From: Novosphingobium pokkalii
GTDB taxonomy: Bacteria > Pseudomonadota > Alphaproteobacteria > Sphingomonadales > Sphingomonadaceae
DNA: 64,000 nucleotides
Assembly (NCBI RefSeq): GCF_014652855.1
Contig: NZ_BMZP01000015.1
Coordinates: 48,253 to 112,252 of the forward strand
Direction of reading: 5' to 3'
The stretch's first letter is position 1; each line of letters begins with the position of its first letter. A model generated the notes under the pieces. It did no database searches, had not been told where the DNA came from, and saw only the letters and a program-made list of their open reading frames with translations. The position numbers and the translations under genes are program-made. Positions 1 through 8,621 of this stretch are shown piece after piece.

Positions 1-321
1 GGCATTGAACCTGGGTGCGCGCGACCAGCTCAGGTGATCGGACACGAACAGCGGTTCGATTTCGTCCACCAGGCGGCGCAGACGCCCCAGGTAATCCGCA
101 TCCAGCCCATGCGCCGATCCGACGGACAGCGAAACGCCGTGCAGCGCGACCGGATAGCGCGCACGCACCTGGTTCAGGATGCGCCGTGGCCGTCCGCCCG
201 GAATCATGAAATTCTCGGAAATCACCTCGACAAAGTCCACCGGCACGGCGGTTTCGAGAAAGTCGGCGTAATGCGGTTTGCGCAGGCCGAGGCCGAAACC
301 GGAAAAGCGGGGGTGAGGCAC
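1..321 (-). CDS. bufB: BufB-type MNIO (DUF692) oxidase, 3' part beyond window
   Basis: Only the first 107 codons are inside the window; the gene runs off the left edge. Reading down from a GTG at 321 gives a protein starting PHPRFSGFGLGLRKPHY, then VDFVEVISENFM and VALHGVSLSVGS. These are hallmarks of the DUF692 / multinuclear non-heme iron oxidase family, whose BufB members modify cysteines of bufferin precursors. The His of HGVSLS and the Glu of SENF belong to the expected metal-binding set. An AGGAG lies just upstream of the GTG. It sits 77 bp downstream of the six-Cys bufA precursor on the same strand, so the two form an operon; a partner bufC could follow outside the window. The start is GTG, so an ATG-only search misses it. 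Confidence 0.85.
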   Translation of the reverse strand, partial: MPHPRFSGFGLGLRKPHYADFLETAVPVDFVEVISENFMIPGGRPRRILNQVRARYPVALHGVSLSVGSAHGLDADYLGRLRRLVDEIEPLFVSDHLSWSRAPRFNA

Positions 322-398
322 GATCGCTCTCCTCTTGCCCGGCGCCGCCGCCCGGAGGTGGGGCGGCGACGCGCAGGCCAGGTTTACCGGGGCAGCCT

Positions 399-668
399 TT
401 ACTTGGGTTCGATGAGGCTGCCGCCAGCGGCCTTGCAGGCCTTGACCGACAGGGCCTTGAAGCCCTGGCCCTTGCACTCGTTCTGGCCCTTGCAATCGTG
501 ATTGCCCGACTTGCAGTCAGACGTGCCCTTGCAGCTGTTGACGCCGTAACAGTGGACCACGGCGTTGCCGCTCGCCGCCATGGCCGGAGAGGCAACAGCC
601 GCGGCCGACACGGCAACGATGGCGGCGGTGGCAGCAAGGCTCAGGCCCGAATTGAGAGTGTTCATCAT
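399..668 (-). CDS. bufA: BufA2-type bufferin precursor (six Cys)
   Basis: An 89-residue exported peptide precursor. Residues 1-31 form a Sec signal ending SPAMA-A. The mature part has six cysteines (40, 46, 52, 59, 65, 78) in repeated CKG-type spacing (HCYGVNSCKG, DCKSGNHDC, NECKGQG). This matches the 6/12-Cys bufferin precursors that sequester copper in the periplasm after BufB converts cysteines to thiooxazoles. There are tandem ATGs at 668 and 665 behind an AGGAG; either could be the start. An exact SigF-type promoter lies upstream at 711-736 and bufB follows downstream. The family assignment rests on Cys pattern, length and context. Confidence 0.85.
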   Translation of the reverse strand: MMNTLNSGLSLAATAAIVAVSAAAVASPAMAASGNAVVHCYGVNSCKGTSDCKSGNHDCKGQNECKGQGFKALSVKACKAAGGSLIEPK

Positions 669-710
669 GGCGCTCCTGGGAAATGCATATGCCGGAAGTG
701 GCATGGGATA

Positions 711-736
711 TTCGCGGTGGCGCCACGCACGGTTAC
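711..736 (-). promoter_or_regulatory. SigF-type ECF promoter of bufA2-bufB
   Basis: Read on the minus strand this is GTAACC, 16 bp, CGAA, identical to the motif in front of sigF and in front of the divergent bufA1. It is the form described for Caulobacter SigF promoters. The CGAA ends about 40 bp upstream of the bufA ATG. Confidence 0.85.
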
Positions 737-748
737 AGCCGCGAAAAA

Positions 749-1390
749 TTACCAGCGCAGCAGGCGCGGCCCAAGGATGGCGCCGGCAAGCGCGGCAAGG
801 CTGATGCCCAGCGTATACCAGGTGAGCACGAAGATCGCCGATACTTCCGGGCAGTGCAGGCAATAGAGCGTTGCGCCCCAGGCGCCGGCCGTCAGCCCCG
901 CCGTCGCCCCCGCAGCCCGCAGCCGCGTTGGCGCCAGGCGCCGAAATGACCAGAGCAGGCCGCCAAAGATCGGCACCGACAGCAGGAATACGATCGACGA
1001 GCACACGCTCCAGCTTTGGCCCAACCACATCGCCAACCATTGCGCCTTGGGCACCCGGCTCATTTCAAACAGGCCGATCGCGACGAGCGACAGCACCGGC
1101 ACCACCATCAACCACAGCCAGCCGGGCCTGCCGCCATCGGGCCGCGCAAGCCGCGCCGTGGCAAGCGCCGCACAGATGCCGAGGGAAACCGTGTAACCCC
1201 ACTTCATCCAGAACGAATAATGGCGCAGGGCCGTGCCAAGCTGCGGATTGAACCCCAGCAGCCAGGCAATCAACGCGAGGGTCACGACGCCGCCAGCGAT
1301 AAGCCCGATGACCAGGCGACGCCCGATGGCGTGGCGTGGCACCGGGGTCACTTCGCTGGCCAGAGCATTGATCAGTTCGTCGGTGTTCAT
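749..1390 (-). CDS. nrsF: NrsF-type membrane anti-sigma factor (DUF1109)
   Basis: A 213-residue integral membrane protein with about six hydrophobic segments and a short cytoplasmic N-terminus (MNTDELINALASEV), as in DUF1109 anti-sigma factors. Two cysteines that mediate metal sensing in Caulobacter NrsF (131 and 181) have counterparts here at 130 (QSWSVCSS) and 180 (YCLHCPEV); Cys177 is extra. The family holds SigF inactive at the inner membrane and releases it under Cu, dichromate or Cd stress. The ATG at 1390 follows the sigF stop by one base, so the pair is co-transcribed and probably co-translated. Confidence 0.9.
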   Translation of the reverse strand: MNTDELINALASEVTPVPRHAIGRRLVIGLIAGGVVTLALIAWLLGFNPQLGTALRHYSFWMKWGYTVSLGICAALATARLARPDGGRPGWLWLMVVPVLSLVAIGLFEMSRVPKAQWLAMWLGQSWSVCSSIVFLLSVPIFGGLLWSFRRLAPTRLRAAGATAGLTAGAWGATLYCLHCPEVSAIFVLTWYTLGISLAALAGAILGPRLLRW

Positions 1391-1391
1391 C

Positions 1392-1928
1392 CTAGATTTC
1401 GCCTCTGATACGGGCAGCGAGCGCTTTCAGGCCGCGATGCACCGACACTTTCACGTCAGATTCCCCCATCCTTTCCCGCGCTGCCGCCTCGTGCGTGCTC
1501 AATCCATCGAGGCGGGTCGCGCGGATCGCTTGCGACTGCTTTGCCGGCAAGGCGTCCAGCAAGCGGTCGATATCGATCCGCGCGCTGCTGGCCGCCTCGA
1601 ACCCCTCGGTCACCAGAATGTCATCCAGCCCCTCGATCGGGCAGGTCCGGCCGCAGCGACGGAAGTGATCGACCATCTTGTAGCGCGCAATGGCGAACAG
1701 CCAGCCACCGAACGCGCGCTCCCGGTCGAACGTGGCGCGCCGCGTGTGGACGGCGATCAGCGTTTCCTGGACGAGATCGTCGATGTCATCGCGGCGATCG
1801 CGCATCCGGCGGCGGTAAAACGCTTCGAGCACAGGAACGAGCGCGCGCAGCAACTGCGCCTGGCAGGCCGCATCGCCATCCAGACCGCCAATCATCCACG
1901 CTTTCAACTGGGCTTCGTTCGCTTGCAT
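1392..1928 (-). CDS. sigF: ECF sigma factor, SigF type
   Basis: A 178-residue ECF sigma factor. Region 2 is recognisable (DDIDDLVQETLIAVHTRRATFD, then GGWLFAIARYKMVDHFRR), as is region 4 (LLDALPAKQSQAIRATRLDGLSTHEAAARERM, SVHRGLKAL). I chose the ATG at 1928 because GGGAG precedes it and the homologous part begins there; the in-frame codons upstream overlap the promoter. It is followed directly by nrsF and flanked by bufferin genes on both sides. Its own promoter at 1948-1973 carries the same motif as its targets, so it should be autoregulated. Confidence 0.92.
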   Translation of the reverse strand: MQANEAQLKAWMIGGLDGDAACQAQLLRALVPVLEAFYRRRMRDRRDDIDDLVQETLIAVHTRRATFDRERAFGGWLFAIARYKMVDHFRRCGRTCPIEGLDDILVTEGFEAASSARIDIDRLLDALPAKQSQAIRATRLDGLSTHEAAARERMGESDVKVSVHRGLKALAARIRGEI

Positions 1929-1947
1929 GTGGGCTCCCACGCCATGC

Positions 1948-1973
1948 TTCGCGCCAGACCCGCCGATGGTTAC
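1948..1973 (-). promoter_or_regulatory. Autoregulatory SigF-type promoter of sigF-nrsF
   Basis: GTAACC-N16-CGAA on the minus strand, about 20 bp upstream of the sigF ATG. It has the same elements and spacer length as the sites at 711-736 and 2007-2032. Confidence 0.85.
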
Positions 1974-2006
1974 ACCGCAGGCAGCCAATCGACGAAAATA
2001 AAATCT

Positions 2007-2032
2007 GTAACCGACCGTCCACCCGCGCCGAA
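2007..2032 (+). promoter_or_regulatory. SigF-type promoter of bufA1-DoxX
   Basis: GTAACC at 2007-2012, 16 bp, CGAA at 2029-2032 on the plus strand. It is divergent from the sigF promoter, and the two sites lie about 33 bp apart. Confidence 0.88.
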
Positions 2033-2107
2033 TTGCTCCTCGTCGACCGGGCCGGGATCACCGCCCGCGACGCACCTGCCCGCCGTTCATTCCCGAGGAG
2101 CTTCATC

Positions 2108-2377
2108 ATGACCATCACGCAAGCCGCCGCCGCCGTTGCCCTTTCTGTTGCCGCTATTGCCGGTTCGAGTGCACATGCCGCCGACGCCCCCAAAACCGAG
2201 AAGTGCTATGGCGTCGCGCTCGCCGGCAAGAACGACTGCAAGGCCGGCGCGGGCACGAGTTGCGCCGGCACCTCGGTCAAGGACTATCAGGGCAACGCCT
2301 GGAAAGCGGTGAAGATCGGCACCTGCACCTCGATCAAGACGCCCCACGGCATGGGCTCGCTCACGCCGCGCGGCTGA
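2108..2377 (+). CDS. bufA: BufA1-type (DUF2282) bufferin precursor
   Basis: An 89-residue precursor with a Sec signal (residues 1-24, ending SAHA-A) and four cysteines at 33, 44, 52 and 73 in the DUF2282 pattern (KCYGVALAGKNDCKAG, SCAGTSVKDYQGNAWK, GTC). DUF2282 proteins are BufA1 bufferins. The ATG at 2108 follows GAGGAG. The gene is transcribed away from sigF and followed by a DoxX gene. Unlike the usual bufA1-B1-C1-D1 order, no bufB or bufC lies next to it, so modification may rely on the BufB at the left edge or one elsewhere. Confidence 0.88.
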   Translation: MTITQAAAAVALSVAAIAGSSAHAADAPKTEKCYGVALAGKNDCKAGAGTSCAGTSVKDYQGNAWKAVKIGTCTSIKTPHGMGSLTPRG

Positions 2378-2472
2378 ACCCGCCCTCTCCACCAGCCTGT
2401 GCCCGGACGCTGCCATGCGCACCGTCCGGGCCATCTTGCCGTGCTCACCACTGGCCGACCAAGGACAAGCCG

Positions 2473-2961
2473 ATGACTACGCTGATCCTGCTTTACCAGC
2501 GCACCACCGATCTTGCCCGGCGGCTCTTGCCGGAATGGCTTTTGCTGCTGGTCGCAAGGCTGGGCGCAGGTGCGATCTTTTTCCTGTCGGGCCGCGCCAA
2601 GGTCGAAGGCTGGTTCACTATCACCGACGGCACGTTCGATCTCTTCGCCAGTGACTATGCGCTGCCGCTGGTGCCGCCGCACCTTGCCGCCTATGCCGCG
2701 ACCATTTCCGAGCATCTGTTCTCGATGCTGCTGTTCCTTGGTCTGTTTACCAGACTGGGCGCGATCGGCCTGCTGGGCATGACGCTGGTGATCGAAGTGT
2801 TCGTCTATCCCGATGCCTGGCCCACCCACCTAAGCTGGGCCGGCCTGCTCTTGCCGCTGCTGGCCAAGGGCGGCGGAAGCCTGTCCCTTGATCACATACT
2901 GTGGCGCTGGCTGGCTCAGCCCGAGCGGCAAGACAGCAATCTCTCTCAGCCGCGCCAATGA
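2473..2961 (+). CDS. bufD: DoxX-family membrane protein, BufD-like
   Basis: 162 residues with four hydrophobic segments. The motif LVARLGAGAIFFLSGRAKVEGWFTI is the DoxX signature, followed by LFASDYALPLVPPHLAAYAATISEHLF. DoxX proteins are the BufD component of bufferin operons; their biochemical role there is unclear. The ATG at 2473 lies 95 bp after bufA1 in the same orientation, with no promoter of its own visible. The last 15 residues are polar and non-conserved. Confidence 0.82.
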   Translation: MTTLILLYQRTTDLARRLLPEWLLLLVARLGAGAIFFLSGRAKVEGWFTITDGTFDLFASDYALPLVPPHLAAYAATISEHLFSMLLFLGLFTRLGAIGLLGMTLVIEVFVYPDAWPTHLSWAGLLLPLLAKGGGSLSLDHILWRWLAQPERQDSNLSQPRQ

Positions 2962-3021
2962 TACGCCCTGATAGAGAGGTGGCGCCCGTGGGCCTCTGGC
3001 TTGGCGCGAGACAATGTGGGC

Positions 3022-4632
3022 TCAGCGGGGCGACGGGCCAGAGGAGGGAGCGAACGCCTCAGGCCCGGCAGGGGGAACGAGACTGGCGGCATCTTCCGGC
3101 AGGATGATGCCTGCGGTCACTGCGGCGCGGGTGGCGGCGGCAAAGCGGCGGGCATAGCCCGCGTAGGAGCCGTAGAGCTTGCGCATCTGCGCGGGAGAAA
3201 AGGCCCGCTTGCTATCGTAGACCGTGCCGCAGCCAGTCTCGAAGTCGGTCCAGTATTCGAATGCCGGCACGGTAATCCACGGCGGCCGCATGCCACCCAC
3301 GATTGCCTGGGTGCGCGGGTCACGCCGCACGCCATTTGCCGTGCGCACCACGCGGGGATAACGCGGCATCGGCGCACCGGTACGTACCCAGCGGTCCATT
3401 GCATCGAGCAGCGCAGAAAACGGCAATTCGGCCGGCTCGTCGTAGATCGCCTGGCAGCGTGGGTCGTCGCCATGGCCGCGCTGGTTGGGCAGCGGCTCCA
3501 CCTCGCCAGTGCCGAGATCGGCCGCGCGCAGGTGCGGCGTTCCCATCACCTCGACATAGCGCAACATCGGCCGGTCGCTGTCCGGCGGAAGGGCGATGTG
3601 CTCGATCGCATCGTGCACAGTCTCGGACTGGCTGTAGACAGTCACGAAGGGAACATCGGCAGGTAACCCGCGCGGGATGCGGCGCGGCGCACCGGCTACC
3701 TCGCCATAGGAAAACCGTCCGGTCATGTAGGCATCGATCAATGGCCCACCATCGGGTCGGCGCCACTGCTGATGGCGCCCCTGGTCGAGATAGTCGAACC
3801 ATACCTGCGCCTGCACCGCCCAACTGTCGACGTAGACACGGCGGACCGCCAACCCCGCCATGGGCCCGTCGGCAGACGGCGTGCGCAGCAGCAGGGCCAA
3901 TTCGGCGCCGATGCCCTGCGCCTGGGGCAGGAAGGGATCGGGCGCACCACCACGCAGGAACCGCTTCGGATCATAATAGCTGCCGAGCGGCGCATAGCGT
4001 GGATAGTCAAAGCGTCGCATGAATTCGAGGTTCACGATGCCGCCGTACTGCGCCTGATCGGAATTGCTCGCCTCCCCTGGCACCGGGGGAAACTTGGGAT
4101 CGGCAGCCGGGGCATTGATGTCGAGGGTGTAGGCGACGAACGCATAGCCGCGCCGCAAGAGGTAGGCGCGCGTCAGGATCCATCCGGCTGCACGCGCGCC
4201 GAACCAACTGAACGGCTCGATCACCACGGTGCCATTGAAACGCGCAGGGTCAGCCGGGCGGCGCACCAGGATGCGCGTGATATAGGGCGCTGCCGCCACG
4301 CGCACATGGCCGTCGCCATCGATCGCCGGTGCCTTGCCCACGAGGTAGTATTCCGCTTCTTCATACCCTGCTGCAGCAAGATCGGCATGCTCCGGACCAG
4401 GCCGAAGCGCCGAGGACAGTGGCAGGGCGCCGCTGTCGGGCACCGGGATCGCCTCGGGCAAGGTAATCGCCGCCACCTCTGGCGCAGTGGCCGATGTTGC
4501 TGTGGGCAGCGGCGCAACCGCGGGGGCGGCCCTTGCCGTGGGAGCAAGGGCCGCGAGCGCGCCGCATGCCAGGCTACATATCAGGACAAATGCCAGGATA
4601 GCGCCGCGCATGTCGCCGCCGCGCCGCATCAT
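3022..4632 (-). CDS. Exported alpha/beta hydrolase domain protein
   Basis: 536 residues with a Sec signal (about residues 1-36, ending PTARAAP), so periplasmic or secreted. The body resembles the PF20091 alpha/beta-hydrolase group (RRPADPARFNGTVVIEPFSW, RRGYAFVAYTLDINAP, PHLRAADLG). The usual G-x-S-x-G elbow is not evident; the local sequence is VYVDSWAVQAQ, so the serine is kept without flanking glycines. The ATG overlaps the stop of the upstream TonB receptor as ATGA, implying translational coupling. This suggests the enzyme trims the ligand that the receptor imports, for example an ester. Substrate unknown. Confidence 0.75.
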   Translation of the reverse strand: MMRRGGDMRGAILAFVLICSLACGALAALAPTARAAPAVAPLPTATSATAPEVAAITLPEAIPVPDSGALPLSSALRPGPEHADLAAAGYEEAEYYLVGKAPAIDGDGHVRVAAAPYITRILVRRPADPARFNGTVVIEPFSWFGARAAGWILTRAYLLRRGYAFVAYTLDINAPAADPKFPPVPGEASNSDQAQYGGIVNLEFMRRFDYPRYAPLGSYYDPKRFLRGGAPDPFLPQAQGIGAELALLLRTPSADGPMAGLAVRRVYVDSWAVQAQVWFDYLDQGRHQQWRRPDGGPLIDAYMTGRFSYGEVAGAPRRIPRGLPADVPFVTVYSQSETVHDAIEHIALPPDSDRPMLRYVEVMGTPHLRAADLGTGEVEPLPNQRGHGDDPRCQAIYDEPAELPFSALLDAMDRWVRTGAPMPRYPRVVRTANGVRRDPRTQAIVGGMRPPWITVPAFEYWTDFETGCGTVYDSKRAFSPAQMRKLYGSYAGYARRFAAATRAAVTAGIILPEDAASLVPPAGPEAFAPSSGPSPR

Positions 4633-7061
4633 TTGCCGAACGGCACCCGCAACGTGGCGCCATAGGTCACAGGCGGCCCATAAATCGATGTTACGCCCAA
4701 AATGCCAAGGTTGAGCGCATAGGCGCGGTAGGCCTTGTTAAATACGTTGCGGCCCCAGGCAGTGAGCGAGATTCCGGTGTTGGTGTCGCGCCAGGTGAGC
4801 GAGGCGTTGGTGATGTTGTAGGAAGGCTGCAGCGAGCCAAGGCCGTTGGTCACCTCGAGGAACTGCTTGTCGTACCACACACCGTCGACCTGCACGGCAA
4901 GGTTGCCGCTGCCGATATCATGGTTGTAGCGAAGCAGGTAATTGAAGCTGAAGCGCGGCGCATTGGGCAGCTTGGCATTCTTGATATCGGCCTGCGGGAA
5001 ATCGCAGCGGAACACCGTGCCCAGGTTCTTGCAATACTGCGAATCCGGCGCACCGGGGAACAGTACCGGGCCGAACTGGGTGCCGGTGCCCGGAATGCTA
5101 TCGACCGACGAGGTTTCCCACGTGGCGCCGAACACGCCATCAACATGGCGCGAGGGCGACCAGAACGACTCCAGTTCGGCCCCGGTCGCGTGGGCGTTGC
5201 TGTTGTAAACGTGGGGTACGCCCCCGGCCAGCGAGAAGGCCTGATAGTCATCGTAGAAGTAGTGATAGACCGTGCCGTTCAGGCGCAGCGTGCGGCCGAG
5301 CAGGCTGGTCTTGAAGCCGGCTTCGAGGCTATTGAGCGTCTCGGGACGATGCTGGAAATCTTGCGGGGTGATCGTCGAGGACAGCGACCAGTTGCCGCCC
5401 TTGATGCCGCGGTTCCACGAAGCGAACAACAGCGTGTCGGGCGTGGCCTGGTAATTGAGCGAGACGCGGGCAGCCCAGTCACCATAGTTGATGCGGTTGA
5501 CGCCCGGAACAACGGCCGCCAGATCGCGATCGGTGAACAACACGCGCGGCGCGGGCTGCGGCGCATATGTCGGGTCGATCAGGACCGCAGTATAGTCGAT
5601 CGCCTTGTTATCCTTGGAATAGCGTCCGCCGATCGTGACCGAAAACTTGTCGGTCAGTTGCAGGTCGCCCTGCGCGAACAGCGACCAGTTCTTGGAGCGC
5701 AGCACGTAGAACTGGTCGACCGTCGGGAACGAGAAGCCGCCGTTGGCTTGTTCGGCCAGTGAAATCATCGGCACGCCGGTAACGCCGTGAACGCCGTCGT
5801 ATTTCATATTGAGGTAATAGCCGCCCGCCTGCCACTTGAGCAGCCCGGTATGGCCAGAGAAACGCAATTCCTGCGAGAACTGGTGAAAGCGCACGCGCGT
5901 ATCGACGTTGACGACATCGAGCGGCGTGGCATCGCCGTCTTCGGCATAGACCTTGTTCATCGTCAGGTAGTTGGTGATCGCGGTGAGATTGACCCCGCCC
6001 AGGTCCCAGTCGAGTTGGCCCTGATAGCTGTTGGTGACGCGGTTGAGGTCACCCTTGCGGTTGCCAAAGTGCTCCCACGGTGAGGCCGGGGCCGAGGTCA
6101 CGCCGTTGATGACCCCGTTGCGGCTGTCGCTGAGGCCAGCGGCATTGGTGTCGCAATAGCCGTTGGCAAGATAGACGCAGTTTTCGAAGACATAGCCACC
6201 GGTGGCGACATGATTGTCTTCGGAATGCTTGTACCACAGGCTGAGCGTAGCTTTGGGGGCCAGATCGACCTGAAGATTGAGGCGCGCCGCCCAGCCGTTC
6301 TTCCCGCCAAGATCCTGCCCGCTGCCCTGCAGCACGCCCAGGCCGAGCGCAGTAGCATCGGTGTTGCGTGACTTGATGTAACCATCGGCCTTTTCGACCC
6401 GCCCCGCCGCGCGAAAGCGTACGCCCGGCACGATCTGCGCACCGATCGCGCCTTCAAGCGAGCGATCGTTGAACTTGCCATACTCACCCTGGACATAGCC
6501 GTTAAGCGAGTCCTGGCTGGCATCCTCGCTGAGGTAGTGGATGAGGCCGCCGGTGGCGTTGCGCCCGAACAGCGTGCCTTGGGGGCCACGCAGCACTTCG
6601 ACACGCTTGATGTCGAACAGTTGCCCCGCCACCGCGTTCATCGAGGCGATATAGGCGTTGTCCTGGTATACCGCGACCGGAGCCTCGAGGTTGTCGGTGA
6701 AATTGTTCTGCGAGATGCCGCGCAGACTGAAGATCGTCAGGTTGGGCGACCAGGCGTTGACACGCAGCGCAGGGATCTGCTGGGTGATCTGGGTGGTGTC
6801 GGTAATACCCAGGCGCTTGACCTGTTCGCCGGAAAACGCGCTGACCGAGATCGCCACCTTCTGCACACTTTCGCTGCGCTTGTTGGCGGTGACGAGAATT
6901 TCAGAAGCAAGCCCCCCAGCGTCGGCTGGCGCTGCTGGCGCAGCGGCGGGCGCTGCGGCTGGGTCGGTGGCCTGCTGGCCAATGGCCAGTGCCGGCGCGG
7001 CGGCCATCGTCGACGCAAGAAGATAGGCCACGCGACGCGCGGCATGGTCACGGCGGATCAT
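4629..7061 (-). CDS. TonB-dependent receptor 1
   Basis: 810 residues. Signal peptide about 1-30 (LLASTMAAAPALAIGQQ), a linker rich in Ala and Pro, then a TonB box (SEILVTANKR), plug motif VEVLRGPQGTLFGRNATGG, and a 22-strand-type barrel ending TLRVPFGK. It is an outer-membrane importer of the sphingomonad TonB-receptor type. I chose the ATG at 7061 because GGGGAGTAG lies at normal distance, exactly as for receptor 2; an ATG six codons earlier overlaps that ribosome site. It is first gene of an operon with an exported hydrolase. A 48-bp promoter module shared with receptor 2 lies upstream. Confidence 0.93.
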   Translation of the reverse strand: MIRRDHAARRVAYLLASTMAAAPALAIGQQATDPAAAPAAAPAAPADAGGLASEILVTANKRSESVQKVAISVSAFSGEQVKRLGITDTTQITQQIPALRVNAWSPNLTIFSLRGISQNNFTDNLEAPVAVYQDNAYIASMNAVAGQLFDIKRVEVLRGPQGTLFGRNATGGLIHYLSEDASQDSLNGYVQGEYGKFNDRSLEGAIGAQIVPGVRFRAAGRVEKADGYIKSRNTDATALGLGVLQGSGQDLGGKNGWAARLNLQVDLAPKATLSLWYKHSEDNHVATGGYVFENCVYLANGYCDTNAAGLSDSRNGVINGVTSAPASPWEHFGNRKGDLNRVTNSYQGQLDWDLGGVNLTAITNYLTMNKVYAEDGDATPLDVVNVDTRVRFHQFSQELRFSGHTGLLKWQAGGYYLNMKYDGVHGVTGVPMISLAEQANGGFSFPTVDQFYVLRSKNWSLFAQGDLQLTDKFSVTIGGRYSKDNKAIDYTAVLIDPTYAPQPAPRVLFTDRDLAAVVPGVNRINYGDWAARVSLNYQATPDTLLFASWNRGIKGGNWSLSSTITPQDFQHRPETLNSLEAGFKTSLLGRTLRLNGTVYHYFYDDYQAFSLAGGVPHVYNSNAHATGAELESFWSPSRHVDGVFGATWETSSVDSIPGTGTQFGPVLFPGAPDSQYCKNLGTVFRCDFPQADIKNAKLPNAPRFSFNYLLRYNHDIGSGNLAVQVDGVWYDKQFLEVTNGLGSLQPSYNITNASLTWRDTNTGISLTAWGRNVFNKAYRAYALNLGILGVTSIYGPPVTYGATLRVPFGK

Positions 7062-7146
7062 GGTACTGCTACTCCCCATAGCGATCCACGCCTCCTGTTA
7101 GAGTGCGCGCGCAAATGTTGTTCCTGCTGCGCCTTTGTGTCTCATG

Positions 7147-7194
7147 GTTTACAGTATATGGCAATAGCCTATTATTGTTGCATTGACGAAACAG
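7147..7194 (-). promoter_or_regulatory. Conserved 48-bp promoter/operator module, copy A
   Basis: Plus-strand reading: GTTTACAGT, 2 bp, ATGGCAATA, 8 bp, TTGTTG, 8 bp, AAACAG. The same blocks occur with identical spacing at 12853-12900 upstream of the second receptor. The TTGTTG half is intact here; the second half (AAACAG) matches CAACAA at four of six positions. The site lies 86-133 bp upstream of the receptor start. The rest of 7062-7406 is AT-rich. It holds a near-palindrome around 7335-7345 (ACAATTATTGT) and TCGAATC direct repeats at 7328 and 7357, probably the promoter of the forward monooxygenase. Confidence 0.6.
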
Positions 7195-7406
7195 TTGACG
7201 ACAACCCCTTCACACGCGGAAATCCCCATATCGCATGGCAGTGAGCCCCTGCCATGGCCCCAGCCAAACGGGAAGGTTGACCTTGATCGCAGATATGCGA
7301 CATTGTTGCGCAATCGAGAAAATAACATCGAATCGACAATTATTGTAACTCATAAGTCGAATCAGGCCGGTTCTGGCCCACGACAGCCCCAATGGAGAGA
7401 GCGGTC

Positions 7407-8621
7407 ATGAGCGTTACAGTTGCCCCCCATATGGATGCCGCCCGCGAAGCGCATGACCTTGCCGCCATGCTGGTCCAGCGCGCACGCGACATGGTGCCGG
7501 TGTTGCGCGAGCGCGAGGCGGCGGCGATTGCGGCCCGCCAAGTTTCAGCCGAAACGATCCGCGATTTCAAGGATGCCGGGTTCTTCAAGGTGCTGCAACC
7601 GCGCAACTACGGCGGCTTCGAACTCTCGCCAGCAGTCTATTGCACGATTGCCAAGACACTGGCCGAAGGCTGCATGGGCAGTGCGTGGGTCTATGGCGTG
7701 GTGGCCGTGCACAACTGGCAGATGGCGCTGTTCGACCCGCAGGCAGCCGATGACGTCTGGGGCAAGGACCCCTCGGTGCTGATCAGTTCGTCCTATATGC
7801 CAACCGGCAAGGCGGTGGCGGTGGCGGGCGGCTATCGCTTCAGCGGTCGCTGGCAGTTCTCCAGCGGATCGCAACACTGCGATTGGGTGATCCTGGGCGC
7901 CAACATGGTCGCCCCCGACGGCGACGGCACGCCCGAGCCCTATAACTTCCTGGTGCCGCGCACCGATTATGAGATCGTCGATACCTGGCACACGATGGGC
8001 CTGTGCCCCACAGGCAGCAACGACATCGTCATCGAGGATGCGTTCGTGCCCGCGCACCGCGTGATCCGCGAGCGAGACATGTTTGCGATGAACTGCCCGG
8101 GCCATGCCGCAAACCCCGGCCCGCTCTATCGCATTCCCTTCGCGCAGGTGTTCAACCGCACCGTCTCGACCACGTCGATCGGTTCGCTGCGCCGCGCGCT
8201 CGACATCTTCGTGCGTGCCACGCGCGAGAAACGCGCCACCTATTCGGGCGCGCGCCTGGCCGCCGATACCACCATCCAGGAAGCCGTGGCCGAGGTGAAG
8301 CTGATCCTCAACGACCTGGAACTGCGCCTCGCCAGCGACCTGGCCGAGCTTGACGCGCGATCGCTCAGCGGCGACTGGCCGATCGAGCGCCGTGCCGAAC
8401 TGGGCCACCACACCACCGCTATGGTCAGCCGCTGCGTTACCGCAGTCGACCAGCTCATGCTGTTTTCGGGCGGTAAGGCGATCTATGCCGGCAATCCCAT
8501 ACAGCGCGCGTTCCTCGACATCCATTGCGCCCGCGCGCATGTTGCCAACAATCCCTATCCCTATGCCCGCAACGTTGGCGCGATGGCCTTCGGTTACGAC
8601 AACGATTGCATGGACCTGTAA
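7407..8621 (+). CDS. Flavin-dependent aromatic monooxygenase (acyl-CoA-dehydrogenase fold, HsaA-like)
   Basis: 404 residues with the two-component monooxygenase / acyl-CoA dehydrogenase layout. An N-terminal helical domain (ETIRDFKDAGFFKVLQPRNYGGFE) leads to a beta domain (GGYRFSGRWQFSSGSQHCDWVILGA, TWHTMGLCPTGSNDIVIEDAFVPAHRV) and a C-terminal helical bundle. Relatives such as HsaA and 4-hydroxyphenylacetate hydroxylase C2 hydroxylate phenols with reduced flavin from a separate reductase. The flavin reductase gene at 18916 is a possible partner. I take the ATG at 7407 because GGAGAG lies 8 bp upstream; that GGAGAG immediately follows the in-frame ATG at 7392. It is divergent from receptor 1. 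Substrate not deducible. Confidence 0.82.
   Translation: MSVTVAPHMDAAREAHDLAAMLVQRARDMVPVLREREAAAIAARQVSAETIRDFKDAGFFKVLQPRNYGGFELSPAVYCTIAKTLAEGCMGSAWVYGVVAVHNWQMALFDPQAADDVWGKDPSVLISSSYMPTGKAVAVAGGYRFSGRWQFSSGSQHCDWVILGANMVAPDGDGTPEPYNFLVPRTDYEIVDTWHTMGLCPTGSNDIVIEDAFVPAHRVIRERDMFAMNCPGHAANPGPLYRIPFAQVFNRTVSTTSIGSLRRALDIFVRATREKRATYSGARLAADTTIQEAVAEVKLILNDLELRLASDLAELDARSLSGDWPIERRAELGHHTTAMVSRCVTAVDQLMLFSGGKAIYAGNPIQRAFLDIHCARAHVANNPYPYARNVGAMAFGYDNDCMDL

Noticed and set aside
34..501. Forward open frame across the left edge
   Set aside because: The reverse strand encodes a clear DUF692 protein and a bufferin precursor there; the forward frame has no family.
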